Part shown: piece by piece, positions 52,905 through 62,520 of the stretch | How the letters are laid out: each line of letters starts with the position of its first letter | Position numbering within the stretch: position 1 is the first letter of the stretch | Source: Prorocentrum cordatum | Taxonomy: Eukaryota; Sar; Dinophyceae; Prorocentrales; Prorocentraceae | Length of the DNA stretch: 64,000 bases | Assembly: GCA_963575745.1 (NCBI GenBank) | Contig: CAUYUJ010018578.1 | Span: forward strand, 33,939-97,938 | Direction: 5' to 3' | Notes under the pieces: generated by a model | Seen by the model: only the letters and a program-made list of their open reading frames with translations | The model's database searches: none | What the model was told of the DNA's origin: nothing | Translations under genes and position numbers: made by a program

Positions 52905-53795
52905 GACCGGCATATTCTTCTTTGTTGCGCCCTCGCCCGCGTGGTGCTGCCGCACTTCCCCGCTCTTCCCTGTTGCTCAACGGGAAGGGTGGAGGGATGG
53001 CATTCAGAGGGTTGATTACCTACCCCGCTTTCGCTTCCAGGCAAAACCAAGTAATACCGCGCTCCTCCTCGTCCAGTGAGGTTTTTTTGTATAGAAGCCG
53101 TGTATTTCACCGAAGGTATTTTTTGGTCGTTGAGTGGCCATTAGCGGCGAATAGGGGGTGATAGGTGGTCGGTTGATGCGGGGCGTGTGCGGCTATTTGC
53201 CACTAATCATTCGGTTGCCGCTATTTGCTGCTAGCCCGCTAACACCTTGACTAAGATAGGCTTCATCAAACGAGCGTAAGTCAAGCAGCTGGACCGTTGC
53301 TGGCCACTCCAGGGGTACCTTGTTGTCCTTCGGATCCCGTTGGGGAGCGAGGGTGGCCCAAAGCGAGGCAGGCTCGTCCGTCTATTAGACACTCGGCGAC
53401 CGACGCAGCAGGTATCCAAGCCGCACGGAGCAGCGATGGGCTGCGGCACGGCCATGACGGAGGCGGCGCGCGCACCACTTGGAGCACGCGCCAGTTGGAG
53501 TGCCTGATGTGGGGATCGTTGAGTCCCGCGCTCGCTCCCTTTACCGGTCCCAAGGTCACCGTGCGGCTGGTACAAGGAGCGAGCGACCTCGCGCGCGCAG
53601 CCCAGCATTCGCGGCGGCGCCTGTGTCGCGGCGCCCATGCGTCGCGCGCCCGCGCTGCAGCGCGCGCGCGCGAGGCGCTTGTGATTTTGCGCAAACCTTC
53701 TCGTGGAACTATCTGTTGCTCACGCTTGCATCATCGGGCGGGCACACGTGAAAGAGATGGCTGTGTGCGAAGACTGCTCAAGACCTGGCCGAAGA
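52905..53795. other. First part of intron 10, no recognised gene
   Basis: Mixed sequence. GCTATTTGCC/GCTATTTGCTG direct repeats occur near 53192-53230, and GCGCGC-rich sequence near 53590-53675. No protein pattern recognised. Confidence 0.45.
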
Positions 53796-53799
53796 CTGC

Positions 53800-53985
53800 G
53801 ATCCGGCGGCGCGACGAGGGGGGACGTGAGCGGGGGGCAAGGCCTTCTCGGAAGGCGGCGGGGCGTGTCAGAAGCCCTCCGCCCCTCTGAGAGGCCCCCA
53901 GCAAGCTTCGGAGAAGCGCAGAAAGTTTCTTTCATACAGCCAGATGCCTTCCGAGCCTTCCGAGCAGGCCCGCCCCCTCTCCCCC
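53800..53985. mobile_element. Worn copy of foldback element Tir-E
   Basis: ATCCGGCGGCGCGACGAGGG, AAGGCCTTCTCGGAAGGCGG and GAGCCTTCCGAGCAGGCC match, in order, the element at 58444-58647. The copy is diverged. Confidence 0.6.
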
Positions 53986-53987
53986 CC

Positions 53988-54277
53988 CCTGGGCGCGCCG
54001 CCGAGTGATGAGGCTGTGTGGGAGGGGTGCTTTTTTGGGGGGGATCTACTCGTAAGTTGGGCCTGTCCCTCTACAGGAGGAATATTCAAAAATAGTCAAG
54101 AAATAGTCTGGGGACTATGTTTTCAGTATTCTTGACAGTTGTGGAATATTTTTGGAGTATTTTTATTTTTCGTCGAAAGTCCCCTTGTAGGGGGACACGC
54201 CCGGCTTAACCCTGGGCGCGCCGCCGAATGATGAGGGTGCGTGGGAGGCGTGCTTTTTTGGGGGGGGATCCACTCTG
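53988..54277. mobile_element. Tir-C element copy 5 between two 64-bp direct repeats
   Basis: The element is 54052-54209, with ends GTAAGTTGGGCCTGTCCC and GGGGGACACGCCCGGCTTAA. CTGGGCGCGCCGCCGAGTGA...GATCTACTC precedes it (53988-54051), and CTGGGCGCGCCGCCGAATGA...GATCCACTC follows (54211-54277). The flanks are direct repeats far longer than 8 bp, so this copy sits in a local duplication. Confidence 0.85.
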
Positions 54278-54279
54278 GG

Positions 54280-55326
54280 GGTGGCTGCGGCGCAGCCGCC
54301 TCGCCGGGCCCCTCGCAGAGCTCGGCGGCGGCCGTCGCGCGGCCGCCGCCTACGCACCATGCTGGCGCCTCCTGTGCCGCCGCGATCGCGGATCGCGGCC
54401 CGCGCCGCAGCCTTTGGGCACAGCAGAGATCGCGGCCCGCGCCGGATCGCGGCCCGCGCCGCAGCCCGATGCCGCGGCTTAAACTCACCCCCCTGCGTAA
54501 ATTCCCTGGTGGCCCGGCGCGTGGTTTTCTTCAACAGAGCGAACAGCTTTCCTGCGTGCACGAGTAGCGTAGCTTTGGCGCGCCAGACCGTCGCACGCGC
54601 GAGCTTCGGCGCGCCAGAGTGTCGCACGCGCCGGTCTGCTCTAGCGCAGCCAACGCGAGCTCCAATCTGATTCGACTGCGGGTCGTTGCGAGCGCGATCG
54701 CTTGAGCATGCAGTACACGAGCTTCAGCATCTGGCGTCTCTGTTGTTGCTGTTATGATGCGGGCGCCCCGACGCGGGCGCCTGCGTCTGCCCTGGCCGAT
54801 TGGGTGGGCATTGCGAGATTTTGCAAGTTTAGGGGTCTCTCGTGCTTTCCGTCGGCTCTTCTTTCTTGTATTTTCCGCGCGTGCGGGTTTCCGGCAGGAT
54901 CGCCCGTAAGATGCAGGTTGCGAGCGCCCTTCATCAGCTGTTTTTTTTTGGGGGGGGGGCGTGGGGGCGTGCGAAAGTGGCACGCCGACCAACTGCAACG
55001 CAAGCACACACAAAAGTACAACTAATGTTCTTCCCGCTCGCCCGCGCCCCCTGACCCCCCTCCCGCGGCAAATCCCCCCCCAGAGGACCAGTGCCAATGT
55101 GCGTTTTCATAGTGGGAGTGTTCTGTGAGATGGTGGTATCTCCGAGCTTTCGGGCGTTCGCTGAGCGGCCTGAGGATGGCTACGATGAGGAAGGGGGGGA
55201 CCCCCTCCTCCGTGGTTCTCATCTTGTCCCTGTTTCCTGTTTCTCAGGATTCCCCGTGCCCTTTTCCTGCAGCTGTTGCCCCCCCCATCCGCTGGCCCCC
55301 CTCGCCCGCGGTTGCCCCCCTCCCAG
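54280..55326. other. GC palindrome-rich and unassigned sequence in intron 10
   Basis: 54290-54480 is rich in GCGGCC/GATCGCGG repeats, including two copies of GATCGCGGCCCGCGCCG. 54566-54635 is a tandem pair of about 37 bp (GGCGCGCCAGA). The rest, up to exon 11, has no recognised gene. Confidence 0.6.
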
Positions 55327-55384
55327 GACTGGGGCGTATTGATGTTCTTCATGAACAAGGGCGAGGACAAGGGCCGCAGCAGAG
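55327..55384 (+). CDS. KH gene exon 11 (third KH module, beta2)
   Basis: After CCTCCCAG|GA the exon reads DWGVLMFFMNKGEDKGRSR plus the first base of a glycine codon. DWGVLMFF is the counterpart of EWGTLMFF in exon 3. The charged stretch NKGEDKGRSR is the loop before the last strand. The join to exon 10 gives QMEE-DWG in phase 0. The donor is GAG|GCCCCT, a GC type. Confidence 0.93.
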
Positions 55385-55429
55385 GCCCCTGTCTGGGGGG
55401 ACGGGTGGCCGCTGGGACCGATCGTTCCG

Positions 55430-55640
55430 CCCCGAGGCGCTCGGGGGCCCTCGGCGGCTTTTGGCGGCCCTCGGCGGCCCTCGGCGGCCTTCCGCAGCCC
55501 CCGGCGGGCCTTCGGCGGCCCCTCGGGTGTCCTCGGCGGCCTTCGGCGGCCTCTGCGGCCCCCGGCGGCTCGCGGGCGCCCTCGGTGGCCCTCGGCGGCC
55601 CTCGGCGGCCCTCGGACGTCGCGGGTCTCCCGCGGCCAGC
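55430..55640. repeat. CCCTCGGCGG repeats
   Basis: Units of CCCTCGGCGG with 1-5 extra bases repeat soon after exon 11. Confidence 0.88.
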
Positions 55641-56100
55641 CCCGCGCCTCCCCCGCCGCCCTCTCGCGCCTCTGGGGGCCCCGTGGGGGCCGTTGCCGGG
55701 GGCCTGGCGGGGCCGCGCTCAGAAGCCTCGAGCCCTGACCCTCGAACTTCGACCTGGCCCTCGACGCTCAGTTCCCGACAGGTTCGGGTTCCCCGAGGGT
55801 TTCGCGGGAGCAGCCATATAGATAGACAGGAACAGCCAGGTCCAGACGAGCCCGAATGCCAGAGCAGTCCCGGCATGCCGGGGGAAATCGCGACAGCCCC
55901 AGCGCGAGTCCCGGGTCGGGCGAAAGAAGGGCTGGTAAAAGGGGGGGGGTGAGCGAATCAGCGCAAGTACGGCAGGCTCGCGCTGTGTCGACCAGCGGCG
56001 ACCCCACCGCCGGCGTTCAGCGTTGCACGCTTCCGGCGACCCAGAGTGGGGCAGATGCTGAACGATCTGGCTCTCGGAAGAACGCCCGATCGTTCCAGGT

Positions 56101-56260
56101 TTAAGGCGGGCGTGTCCCCCTACAGGGGGATTTTCGACGAAAAGTAAAAGATATTCAAAACATGCTCGAAAATGATCAAAAAATATGCAAAAAATAGTGC
56201 CCAGATTATTTTTTGACTATTTTTGATTATTCCCCCTGTAGAGGGACATGCCCGACTTAA
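56101..56260. mobile_element. Tir-C element copy 6 with perfect 8-bp target duplication
   Basis: TTAAGGCGGGCGTGTCCCCC and GAGGGACATGCCCGACTTAA are the inverted ends. TTCCAGGT flanks both sides (56093-56100 and 56261-56268). The interior carries AAAAATAGT and GACTATTTTT. Length 160 bp. Confidence 0.93.
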
Positions 56261-56589
56261 TTCCAGGTGGAACGCTCCCCGCGGTGTCAGAAGCCCGCGC
56301 CTACCATGGCACGAGCCTGCCGCAGCAGAGGGGGCGGGCAGCGAGCTGGCTCGAGGAGCTGGCTTCCCCTGGCGCCTCACTGGGCACGGGAGGCGTCGGT
56401 GTACCGCGGAGAAGCCGCAGGGCAGGGCGTCGGGCCGAGAGAGCCGCGGAGGTCGCGGTCCCCTTGTGCCATAGGCCCCCTGTGTCGGGGGCGGCCAAGA
56501 GGGGGGTGAGGACTAGGGGGGGTAGATATCATCATACCTACCGGTGTGATCTCGCACTGCTTTATTTCGACCGACCGTGTGCCCATAAT

Positions 56590-57140
56590 GCGGTCGTGCT
56601 GGTGGTTGTGCTGGGCTGGCGGCCGTGCTGGTGGTCGTGGTTGGTGGACGTGCTGGTGGTCGTGCTGGTGGTCGTGCTGCTGGCCGTTCTGGTGGAGGTG
56701 CTGACAGTCGTGCTGGTGGTCGTGCTGGTACTTGTGCTGGTGGTCGTGCTGGGGAGGTGCTGGTGGTCGAGCTGGTGGTCGTGCTGCTGGCTGGTCGTGC
56801 TGGTGGTCGTGCTGGTGGTCGTGCTGGTGGTCGTGCTGGGCTGGTGGTCGTGCTGGTGGTCGTGCTGGTGGTTGTGCTGGTGGTCGTGCTGGTGGCTGGG
56901 CGTGCCGGTGCTTGTGCTGGTGGTCGTGCTGGCGGTCGTGTTGGTGGCCGTTCTGGTGGAGGTGCTGGTGGTCGTGCTGGTGGTCGTGCTGGTGGTTCTG
57001 CTGGTGGTCGTGCTGGTGGCTGGCCGTGCTGGAGGTGCTGGTGGTCGTGTTGGTGGTCGTGCTGGTGGTCGTGCTCGCGGTCGTGTTGCTGGCCGTTCTG
57101 GTGGAGGTGCTGGTGGTCGTGCTGGTGGTCGTGCTGGCCC
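56590..57140. repeat. GGTGGTCGTGCT minisatellite
   Basis: A 12-bp unit with occasional GGCCGTTCTGGTGGAGGTGCT and GGCTGGCCGTGC variants. Open frames (Val/Leu or Ala/Gly rich) are repeat translations. Confidence 0.95.
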
Positions 57141-57149
57141 CTCCCCCTC

Positions 57150-58145
57150 CCCCCCTGCGCCCCCCTCCCCTTATTCCGACCGACCGTGGGCCACCCCCCC
57201 CGCTTCTCCCCTGCGCCCCCTTCCCATTATTCCGACCGACCGTGGGCCACCCCCCCCGCTCCCTCCCTGCGCCCCCCTCCCCTTATTCCGACCGACCGTG
57301 GGCCACCCCCTCCGCTCCCCCCTTGCGCCCCCCTCCGCTTATTCCGACCGACCGTGGGCCCCCCCCCGCTCCCCCCTTGCGCCCCCGTCCCCTTCTTCCG
57401 CCCGACCGTGGGCCACTCCCCCCGCTCCTCTTCTGCGCCCCTCTCCCCTTATTCTGACCGACCGTGGCCCCCCCACCGCTCCCCCCCTGCGCCCCCGTCC
57501 CCTTATTCCGACCGACCGTGGGCCACCCCCCCCGCTCCTCCCCTGCGCCCCCCTCCTTTTTATTCCGACCGACCGTGGGCCCCCCCCCCCTCCTCCCTTA
57601 TATTTCCGACCGACCGTGGCCCTCCCCGCTCCTCCCCCTGCGCCCCCCTCCCCTTATTCCGACCGACCGTGGCCCCCCCCCCCCGCTCTCTCTTGCGCCC
57701 CGTCCCCTTATTCCGACCGACCGTGGGCCACCCCCCCGCTCCTCCCCTGCGCTCCCCCTCCTCTTATTCCGACCGACCCGTGGGCCACCCCCCCGTCCGC
57801 CCTTGCGCACCCCCCCCCCTTATTCCGACCCGACCGTGGCCCGCCCCCCCCGGCCCTGGCCCCGCCCATGCCCCCCCTCCCCTGCGCCCCCCTCCCCTTA
57901 TTCCGACCGACCGTGGGCCCCCCCCCCCGCTCCCCCCCTGCGCCCCCTTCCCCTTATTCCGACCGACCGTGGGCCACCCCCCCCGCTCCCTCCCTGCGCC
58001 CCCCTCCCCTTATTCCGACCGACCGTGGGCCACCCCCCCCCTCCCCCCTTGCGCCCCCCTCCCTTATTCCGACCGACCGTGGGCCCCCCCCCCTCCCCCC
58101 TGCGCCCCCCTCCCTTATTCCGACCGACCGTGGGCCCCCCCCCCG
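57150..58145. repeat. TTATTCCGACCGACCGTGGG minisatellite, about 55-60 bp units
   Basis: About 17 units consist of CCTTATTCCGACCGACCGTG followed by C runs and GCTCCTCCCCTGCGCC. The seed motif TTATTTCGACCGACCGTG also occurs at 56560, before the other minisatellite. Confidence 0.95.
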
Positions 58146-58443
58146 CCTGCCAAGGACTGCCTCCCTCGCGATCCCTGGTTTTCTCCATCTCCCATGGGCC
58201 CACATCGTCATTGTATGATCCTTGGCACGCGTGCCCCTTGTCATGGCGTGGGCCATGATATTTCCCCAGATTTCATGGCGCCTCTTTTCATTTCATTGCG
58301 TCCCTGGCCCCCCCCCGTGGGCCGCGCACATGCCGCCGGCCATGATTTGCACCCCCCCCTCTTGGACGCCCCCCTCTTTGCCGCTCCCGACCTGGGCGTC
58401 CGGCCCGGGAGTTCAGGGGCAACGAGAGGGGGGGATAGGCATA

Positions 58444-58647
58444 GCCGGCGGCGAGCGAGGGGGAGAAACGAGAAGGAGAAGGCCTTCTCAGAAGGCGGCG
58501 GGCCTGCTCAGAAGCCCATCGTGCCTTCTGAGAGGTTTTTTTGTGTCTTCGGGGAAGGCTCAGAAAACTTCTCAGAAGGCCTGGGGACTTCCGAACCTTC
58601 TGAGAAGGCCTTCTCCTTCTCACTTCCCCCCCTCGCCCGCCGCCGAC
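58444..58647. mobile_element. Foldback element Tir-E, better copy
   Basis: GCCGGCGGCGAGCGAGGGGG at the left matches the reverse complement of the right end, GTCGGCGGCGGGCGAGGGGG. Both continue into AGAAGGAGAAGGCCTTCTC. A worn copy is at 53800-53985. Confidence 0.82.
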
Positions 58648-58649
58648 AT

Positions 58650-59785
58650 ATGGGGGGTATACATCGACCCCCAAGCCCCCCCCATTGATCGCCGATAGGG
58701 GTCTGACAGCTCCAGCCTGCCCAGGAAGGTGCGGATTCATTGCTGGGGGCCTGTCGCCGATCTATCGGCGATGCATCGCAGATTCCAGGTCGATGCAACA
58801 CACCCTATGCCAGTCCCCTCCAATCGTTGCCTCCCAAGATTCGAGGATGCGGGGGCAGCAGCCGACCATGACCACGTCGCTGACATAGCCCGGGTAATGT
58901 CCTGCGCATGCCAACAATCGTCTGAACACCGAATCCGGCTCAGAGCCGGTTGTGGTCCACGTGGCGTCCCAGGACGGCCCAGCCGACCACAACCACGACC
59001 AACGTGGTCATGTCGAGTTCGGTGGGTTCTTCCCCGATTGGCCCTCCCGAAAGATATCCACTTAGTCGTGGTTGGGTTTTTTTGCTGTGCCTGGAGCGGG
59101 AAGGCAAAAGTCGTCGAGCCCTTGGCGACTGGTTGAGGGCAGCTCAGTCGGCACCTCGATGGGCGGGCGTCCGCGGGCGTGCTGCGAGCTGGCGGCCAGG
59201 TGGGGGTGCAGAGCGGCCGTTCGGGGTCGGCGCTGTTTTGTTTCCGGGGGTCAGAGGCATCGAGGTTGAAACCAACACCACTATCGGCGGGGCGCTGTCC
59301 ACCGAGCGAAGAGTCTATCCAAGTCTCGGCGGTGGTGGTGATATTCGAGCTTCTAGGTGGCCGAAAGATGACAACCAACACCGACCTAGTTACGCTGCCG
59401 CGCGATTCGGCCGCCGCGCCCAGGCGGGTGGGCGAGGGCGCCTTCGGAGGGGGGGGGGCGGAGAGGGGAGAGGCCACAAAACATTTTTTTTTCGTAGACT
59501 GAGTGCGTGGGGCCATTTTCTGCCTGTAGGGTTAAAATCGGAGGGATTTGGCCACGCCAGTGAATGCACCTTCGACTCGATGCATGCGTCGGGGGCCCTA
59601 GTGATTGTAGCTTTGCAGAAAGCGAAGAGGCCCGACGCACACCAACCGCTGTAAGCGCGGTGGCGGACATCTAGGATCCTCTTCCCTTGGTGGGAGCACC
59701 CCCCGTGTGTTGGTCTTGGTGCCCACTCCCAAGGCGCCAGGGCCGCAGTGCCCGCGGAGTTGCCTCCTTTTCCCTGTTCTCGTGT
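58650..59785. other. Stretch without recognised genes in intron 11
   Basis: A short palindrome, CGCCGATCTATCGGCG, lies near 58751. Several frames up to 260 codons exist but show no motif I recognise. Confidence 0.45.
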
Positions 59786-59788
59786 CTA

Positions 59789-59859
59789 TCGTCGTCGTCG
59801 TCGTCGTCGTCATCGTCGCCGTCGTCGTGGTCGTCGTCGTGGTCGTGGTCGTGATCGCG

Positions 59860-59918
<59 letters not shown>

Positions 59919-59949
59919 GGTCGTCGTCGTGGTCGTGGTCGTGATCGCG

Positions 59950-60017
<68 letters not shown>

Positions 60018-60050
60018 TGTGGTCGTCGTCGTCGTCGTCGTCGTCGTCGC
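59789..60050. repeat. GTC/GTG triplet array
   Basis: TCGTCGTCG runs with two copies of a TGGTCGTGGTCGTGATCGCG interlude (59830-59860 and 59920-59950). Confidence 0.96.
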
Positions 60051-60488
60051 TACGAGCTGGCGGGGCGAGGTGGAGGTTCAGCACGGCACTTCGGGGTGGA
60101 CGCGGCTGCCCGCCCGGGCCGTGCACTGGGCACGTCAAGCGAGACGCCAGCCCGTCCGCAGGTGCCGCAAAGGGAGATGCCTCGTTCCGCCCGTGGTCCC
60201 GGGGGCCCCTCGGAGTCCGGTGAAACCTCAGGAAGCTCAGAGGAGGAAAAGGTACCCATACCGCTGCCCTTGCCTCGTTTTCGCCGTTTTGGGTCTCCTG
60301 GGAGGCCCTCGTCGCCACAGGTGGATTCGCCTCGAAATCCCGGTCAGACCGCGCCCTGGGAGGTCCGGGGAGCAGTGGTATCGGTGCCTTCAGCTTCCCC
60401 AGAAGCTCAGGGCTCCATGGTAGGCGTGCCCTTTTATTAGTTTTTTCTGATGTATCCACTATGGTGCCTGCGGGGTTGCCTTCGCCCT

Positions 60489-60532
<44 letters not shown>

Positions 60533-60540
60533 TGGCGACC
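60051..60540 (-). repeat. Second copy of the coding-like repeat and a GTC tract
   Basis: 60270-60385 matches 14795-14900 (GGGTCTCCTGGGAGG, CTCGTCGCCAC). The minus frame contains SDRDFEANPPVATRASQETQ. 60490-60532 is a GTC tract. Confidence 0.6.
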
Positions 60541-61415
60541 TTGGAGCCGTGGTACGGAGAGGAACCAACCCAGCGGGACGATGAAGGCAGACACGCCCAT
60601 GCGGTTCTTCTGGGCCAGGCTGGCGTTGAGCGACTCTCGCGCGCAAGAGGGCACGAGATCATTGCCGCAGCACGCGTGCAAGAAGCCACCACGACGGGCC
60701 GCCGTCCTCCCTTCCCCCCTCCTTTCACCGAGGATCAAAGAAGCCCAAGAACTGATAGCAGAGTGAAGACGTGGCTTCACTGAAGGCCCCGTCTTCGCAA
60801 TAGGGATGACAATGATGGGCGGTTTGGTTCGACGCGTGTGCAGAACGGACCCCCTATGCCTAATGTTTCTGGCCCCCGACCTCTTCCGCAGGGCCAGTTT
60901 TTTTTGTTTTTTTTTTTTTTTCCCCCCCCGAGTCGTTCTGTTGACGGTCCCGGAGCGCGGCGCGGGCCCCCAGGGGGCCCGAGAACGGCCAGAAGCTGTT
61001 TGCCATCGGTTTTGCACGATGCGAGCACGTCTGGGACTGGGTCCGACTGTCCGGGCAAGGCTCCGCACGGCCTGACCCGGCTGCCTGGGTCGTCGGAGGG
61101 AGATGGGGCCCACCTCCAGCGGGAAGGTCCAGGATGCCTCCCCGAGCTGGAGGCCGGGGATGTCTCGAGCGAGAGGGGGGGGGCCACACCACCAGGGAGA
61201 CCCCCCTTGCCTCCTCGCGTCTCCTCGCCGTGGTGGTGTGGGTGTGGCCTATTCCTCGTTCCCGGGTCCGGGGTCGCCTCGCCTGCCTGCCCGCGCGCTT
61301 TGCGCAGGGCCCGCCCGAGCCGACCCGACCCGACACGTCCCGACACGAGTTTGGCGCCATTCCACCAGCTTGAGTGTTGCATCTGTTGCATATCCAGAAC
61401 TCCTGGCCCAGGACG
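60541..61415. other. Stretch without recognised genes
   Basis: GC-rich sequence with a T run at 60898-60920. No supported frame. Confidence 0.45.
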
Positions 61416-61790
61416 TCCCAATAGCTCTCCAAGAGTACCCCCAGGAGGCCCTCGAGAGGTCAGAGACACTGATGTCCTGATGGTTTTTGAATGGTTTTAG
61501 CATATTCGCTTTTAGGATCTTCACGATGTCTGGGGCAGCCCAAGAGGTGCCCAAGATCGCCCCAGTACGGCCGAAAGTGGCCCCAAGCAGCCTCCAAGTT
61601 GGGCCCAAGAAGGCCCAAGAGGCCTCAAGGTGCCCCATTTAGGACCCCTGTAGAAGCTCAAGACGGTCTCAGAGCACCCAAGACAGCCCAAGATGGGCCC
61701 AAGATGGGCCCAAGACGGGCCCAAGACGAACCCAAGAGATGCCCAATACGGCCCAGAGGGGCAGATCTTCAATCTAGATTCCAATATATT
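61416..61790 (+). repeat. Decamer-type dispersed repeat
   Basis: GCCCAAGATGGGCCCAAGA-type repeats with an AT-richer core (GTCCTGATGGTTTTTGAATG) near 61476, very like the core at 25463. Confidence 0.85.
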
Positions 61791-62294
61791 TCGTCTTTTT
61801 CTTCGAGTACGGCCTCTGGAGCCCGTTATCGAGCCTCAGGACTGTCAACACAACAATTAATCTGGGACGAATAATTCCCCCCAGGGAATGGGGTCAGGTT
61901 CTCTTGGGACGCGCAATGAAAATCGTATCGTCGGATGTTTGTGTACGGGCCGCCAGGTCCCGCAAGGAGAAGGAGCTTCCCCCTCGGCTGCACGTACGAG
62001 CGGCCTTTCGCCACAGGGGCCCTGGGGCGCGCTGCCTTCAGGGGGCGCGGGGGGGCTGAACCCCCAAGCACGCAGGTCGCTACTGCAGCATCGTGTGCAA
62101 CGATTGGCAAGCTGCGCACCAGAGGATCCTCTTGACCAGGTGTAGCCGACCCCATGAGGGGGAAGCGGAAGGGCACGAGGGCGAGTATCGAGTGTGTGAC
62201 CCCGAGGACGGTGCACCTCACTCGACAGAGAAGGCCCACGTTTCATCACACGGGTGCCGTCATTTACGCTCTTGTCGCTGTCGTCGTCCTTAGC
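61791..62294. other. Stretch without recognised genes
   Basis: Mixed sequence between the decamer repeat and the triplet tract that precedes exon 12. Short frames only. Confidence 0.45.
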
Positions 62295-62314
62295 CAGTCG
62301 TCCTCCTCCTCCTC

Positions 62315-62347
<33 letters not shown>

Positions 62348-62430
62348 CTCGTCCTCCTCGTCCTCGTCGTCCTCCTCGTCGTCGTCGTCGTCGTCGTCTT
62401 CGTCGTCGTCGTCGTCGTCGTCTCTTCGGA
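62295..62430. repeat. CTC/GTC triplet tract before exon 12
   Basis: TCCTCCTCC then TCGTCGTCG repeats end about 30 bp before the exon 12 acceptor. Confidence 0.95.
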
Positions 62431-62458
62431 CCTCGTGCGTGCCTGGGCGCTGGGGCAG

Positions 62459-62520
62459 GCTCGGCCGAGAAGCTCATCATCTTCGGCGCGGAGCGCGCCC
62501 GCAGGGGCGCCGAGCTGAAG
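62459..62520 (+). CDS. KH gene exon 12 (end of third KH module); gene continues beyond
   Basis: After CTGGGGCAG|GC the exon reads (G)SAEKLIIFGAERARRGAEL and then K. It aligns with EKLAIFGGVRGRRGAELK of exon 4. I end it at AAG|GTCCGC, a GT donor, because the family similarity stops there. A few more codons are open, and the exon could extend if that donor is not used. It is preceded by GTC/CTC repeats from 62295. No further exon is visible before 64000, so the rest of the gene is outside the window. Confidence 0.87.

Larger units (their letters stand above)
56487..58393. mobile_element. Family B copy 3, halves separated by 1.7 kb of minisatellite
   Basis: GTCGGGGGCGGCCAAGAGGG to TAGATATCATCA (56487-56535) matches the left half of 22082-22275. 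GGGCCATGATATTTCCCCAG to CTTTGCCGCTCCCGA (58249-58390) matches the right half. Two minisatellites fill the gap, apparently expanded inside the element. Confidence 0.72.
4771..62520 (+). other. Locus span: giant multi-exon KH-domain gene, incomplete at both ends
   Basis: Twelve exons on the plus strand lie in order between these positions, and each boundary joins in phase except one uncertain junction (exon 8/9). The joined product is about 270 residues. It has three KH-like modules: GFVTGRAG...IEEEWG, YALGKQGGTRKKL and GYITGNRRATLGQMEE. Each is followed by a beta-strand and helix such as EKLAIFG and RRGAELKV. KH domains bind single-stranded RNA or DNA, so an RNA-binding role is inferred. The repeated layout matches a KH-repeat protein family I know from dinoflagellates, recalled without any search. 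Exon 1 starts mid-codon and exon 12 ends at a donor, so the gene continues on both sides. Inferred introns run from 1.1 to 16.1 kb and hold all the other features listed here. Confidence 0.88.

Noticed and set aside
56248-58688. ORFs of 656 and 687 codons rich in Val/Leu/Ala then Pro
   Set aside because: They are translations of two adjacent minisatellites.
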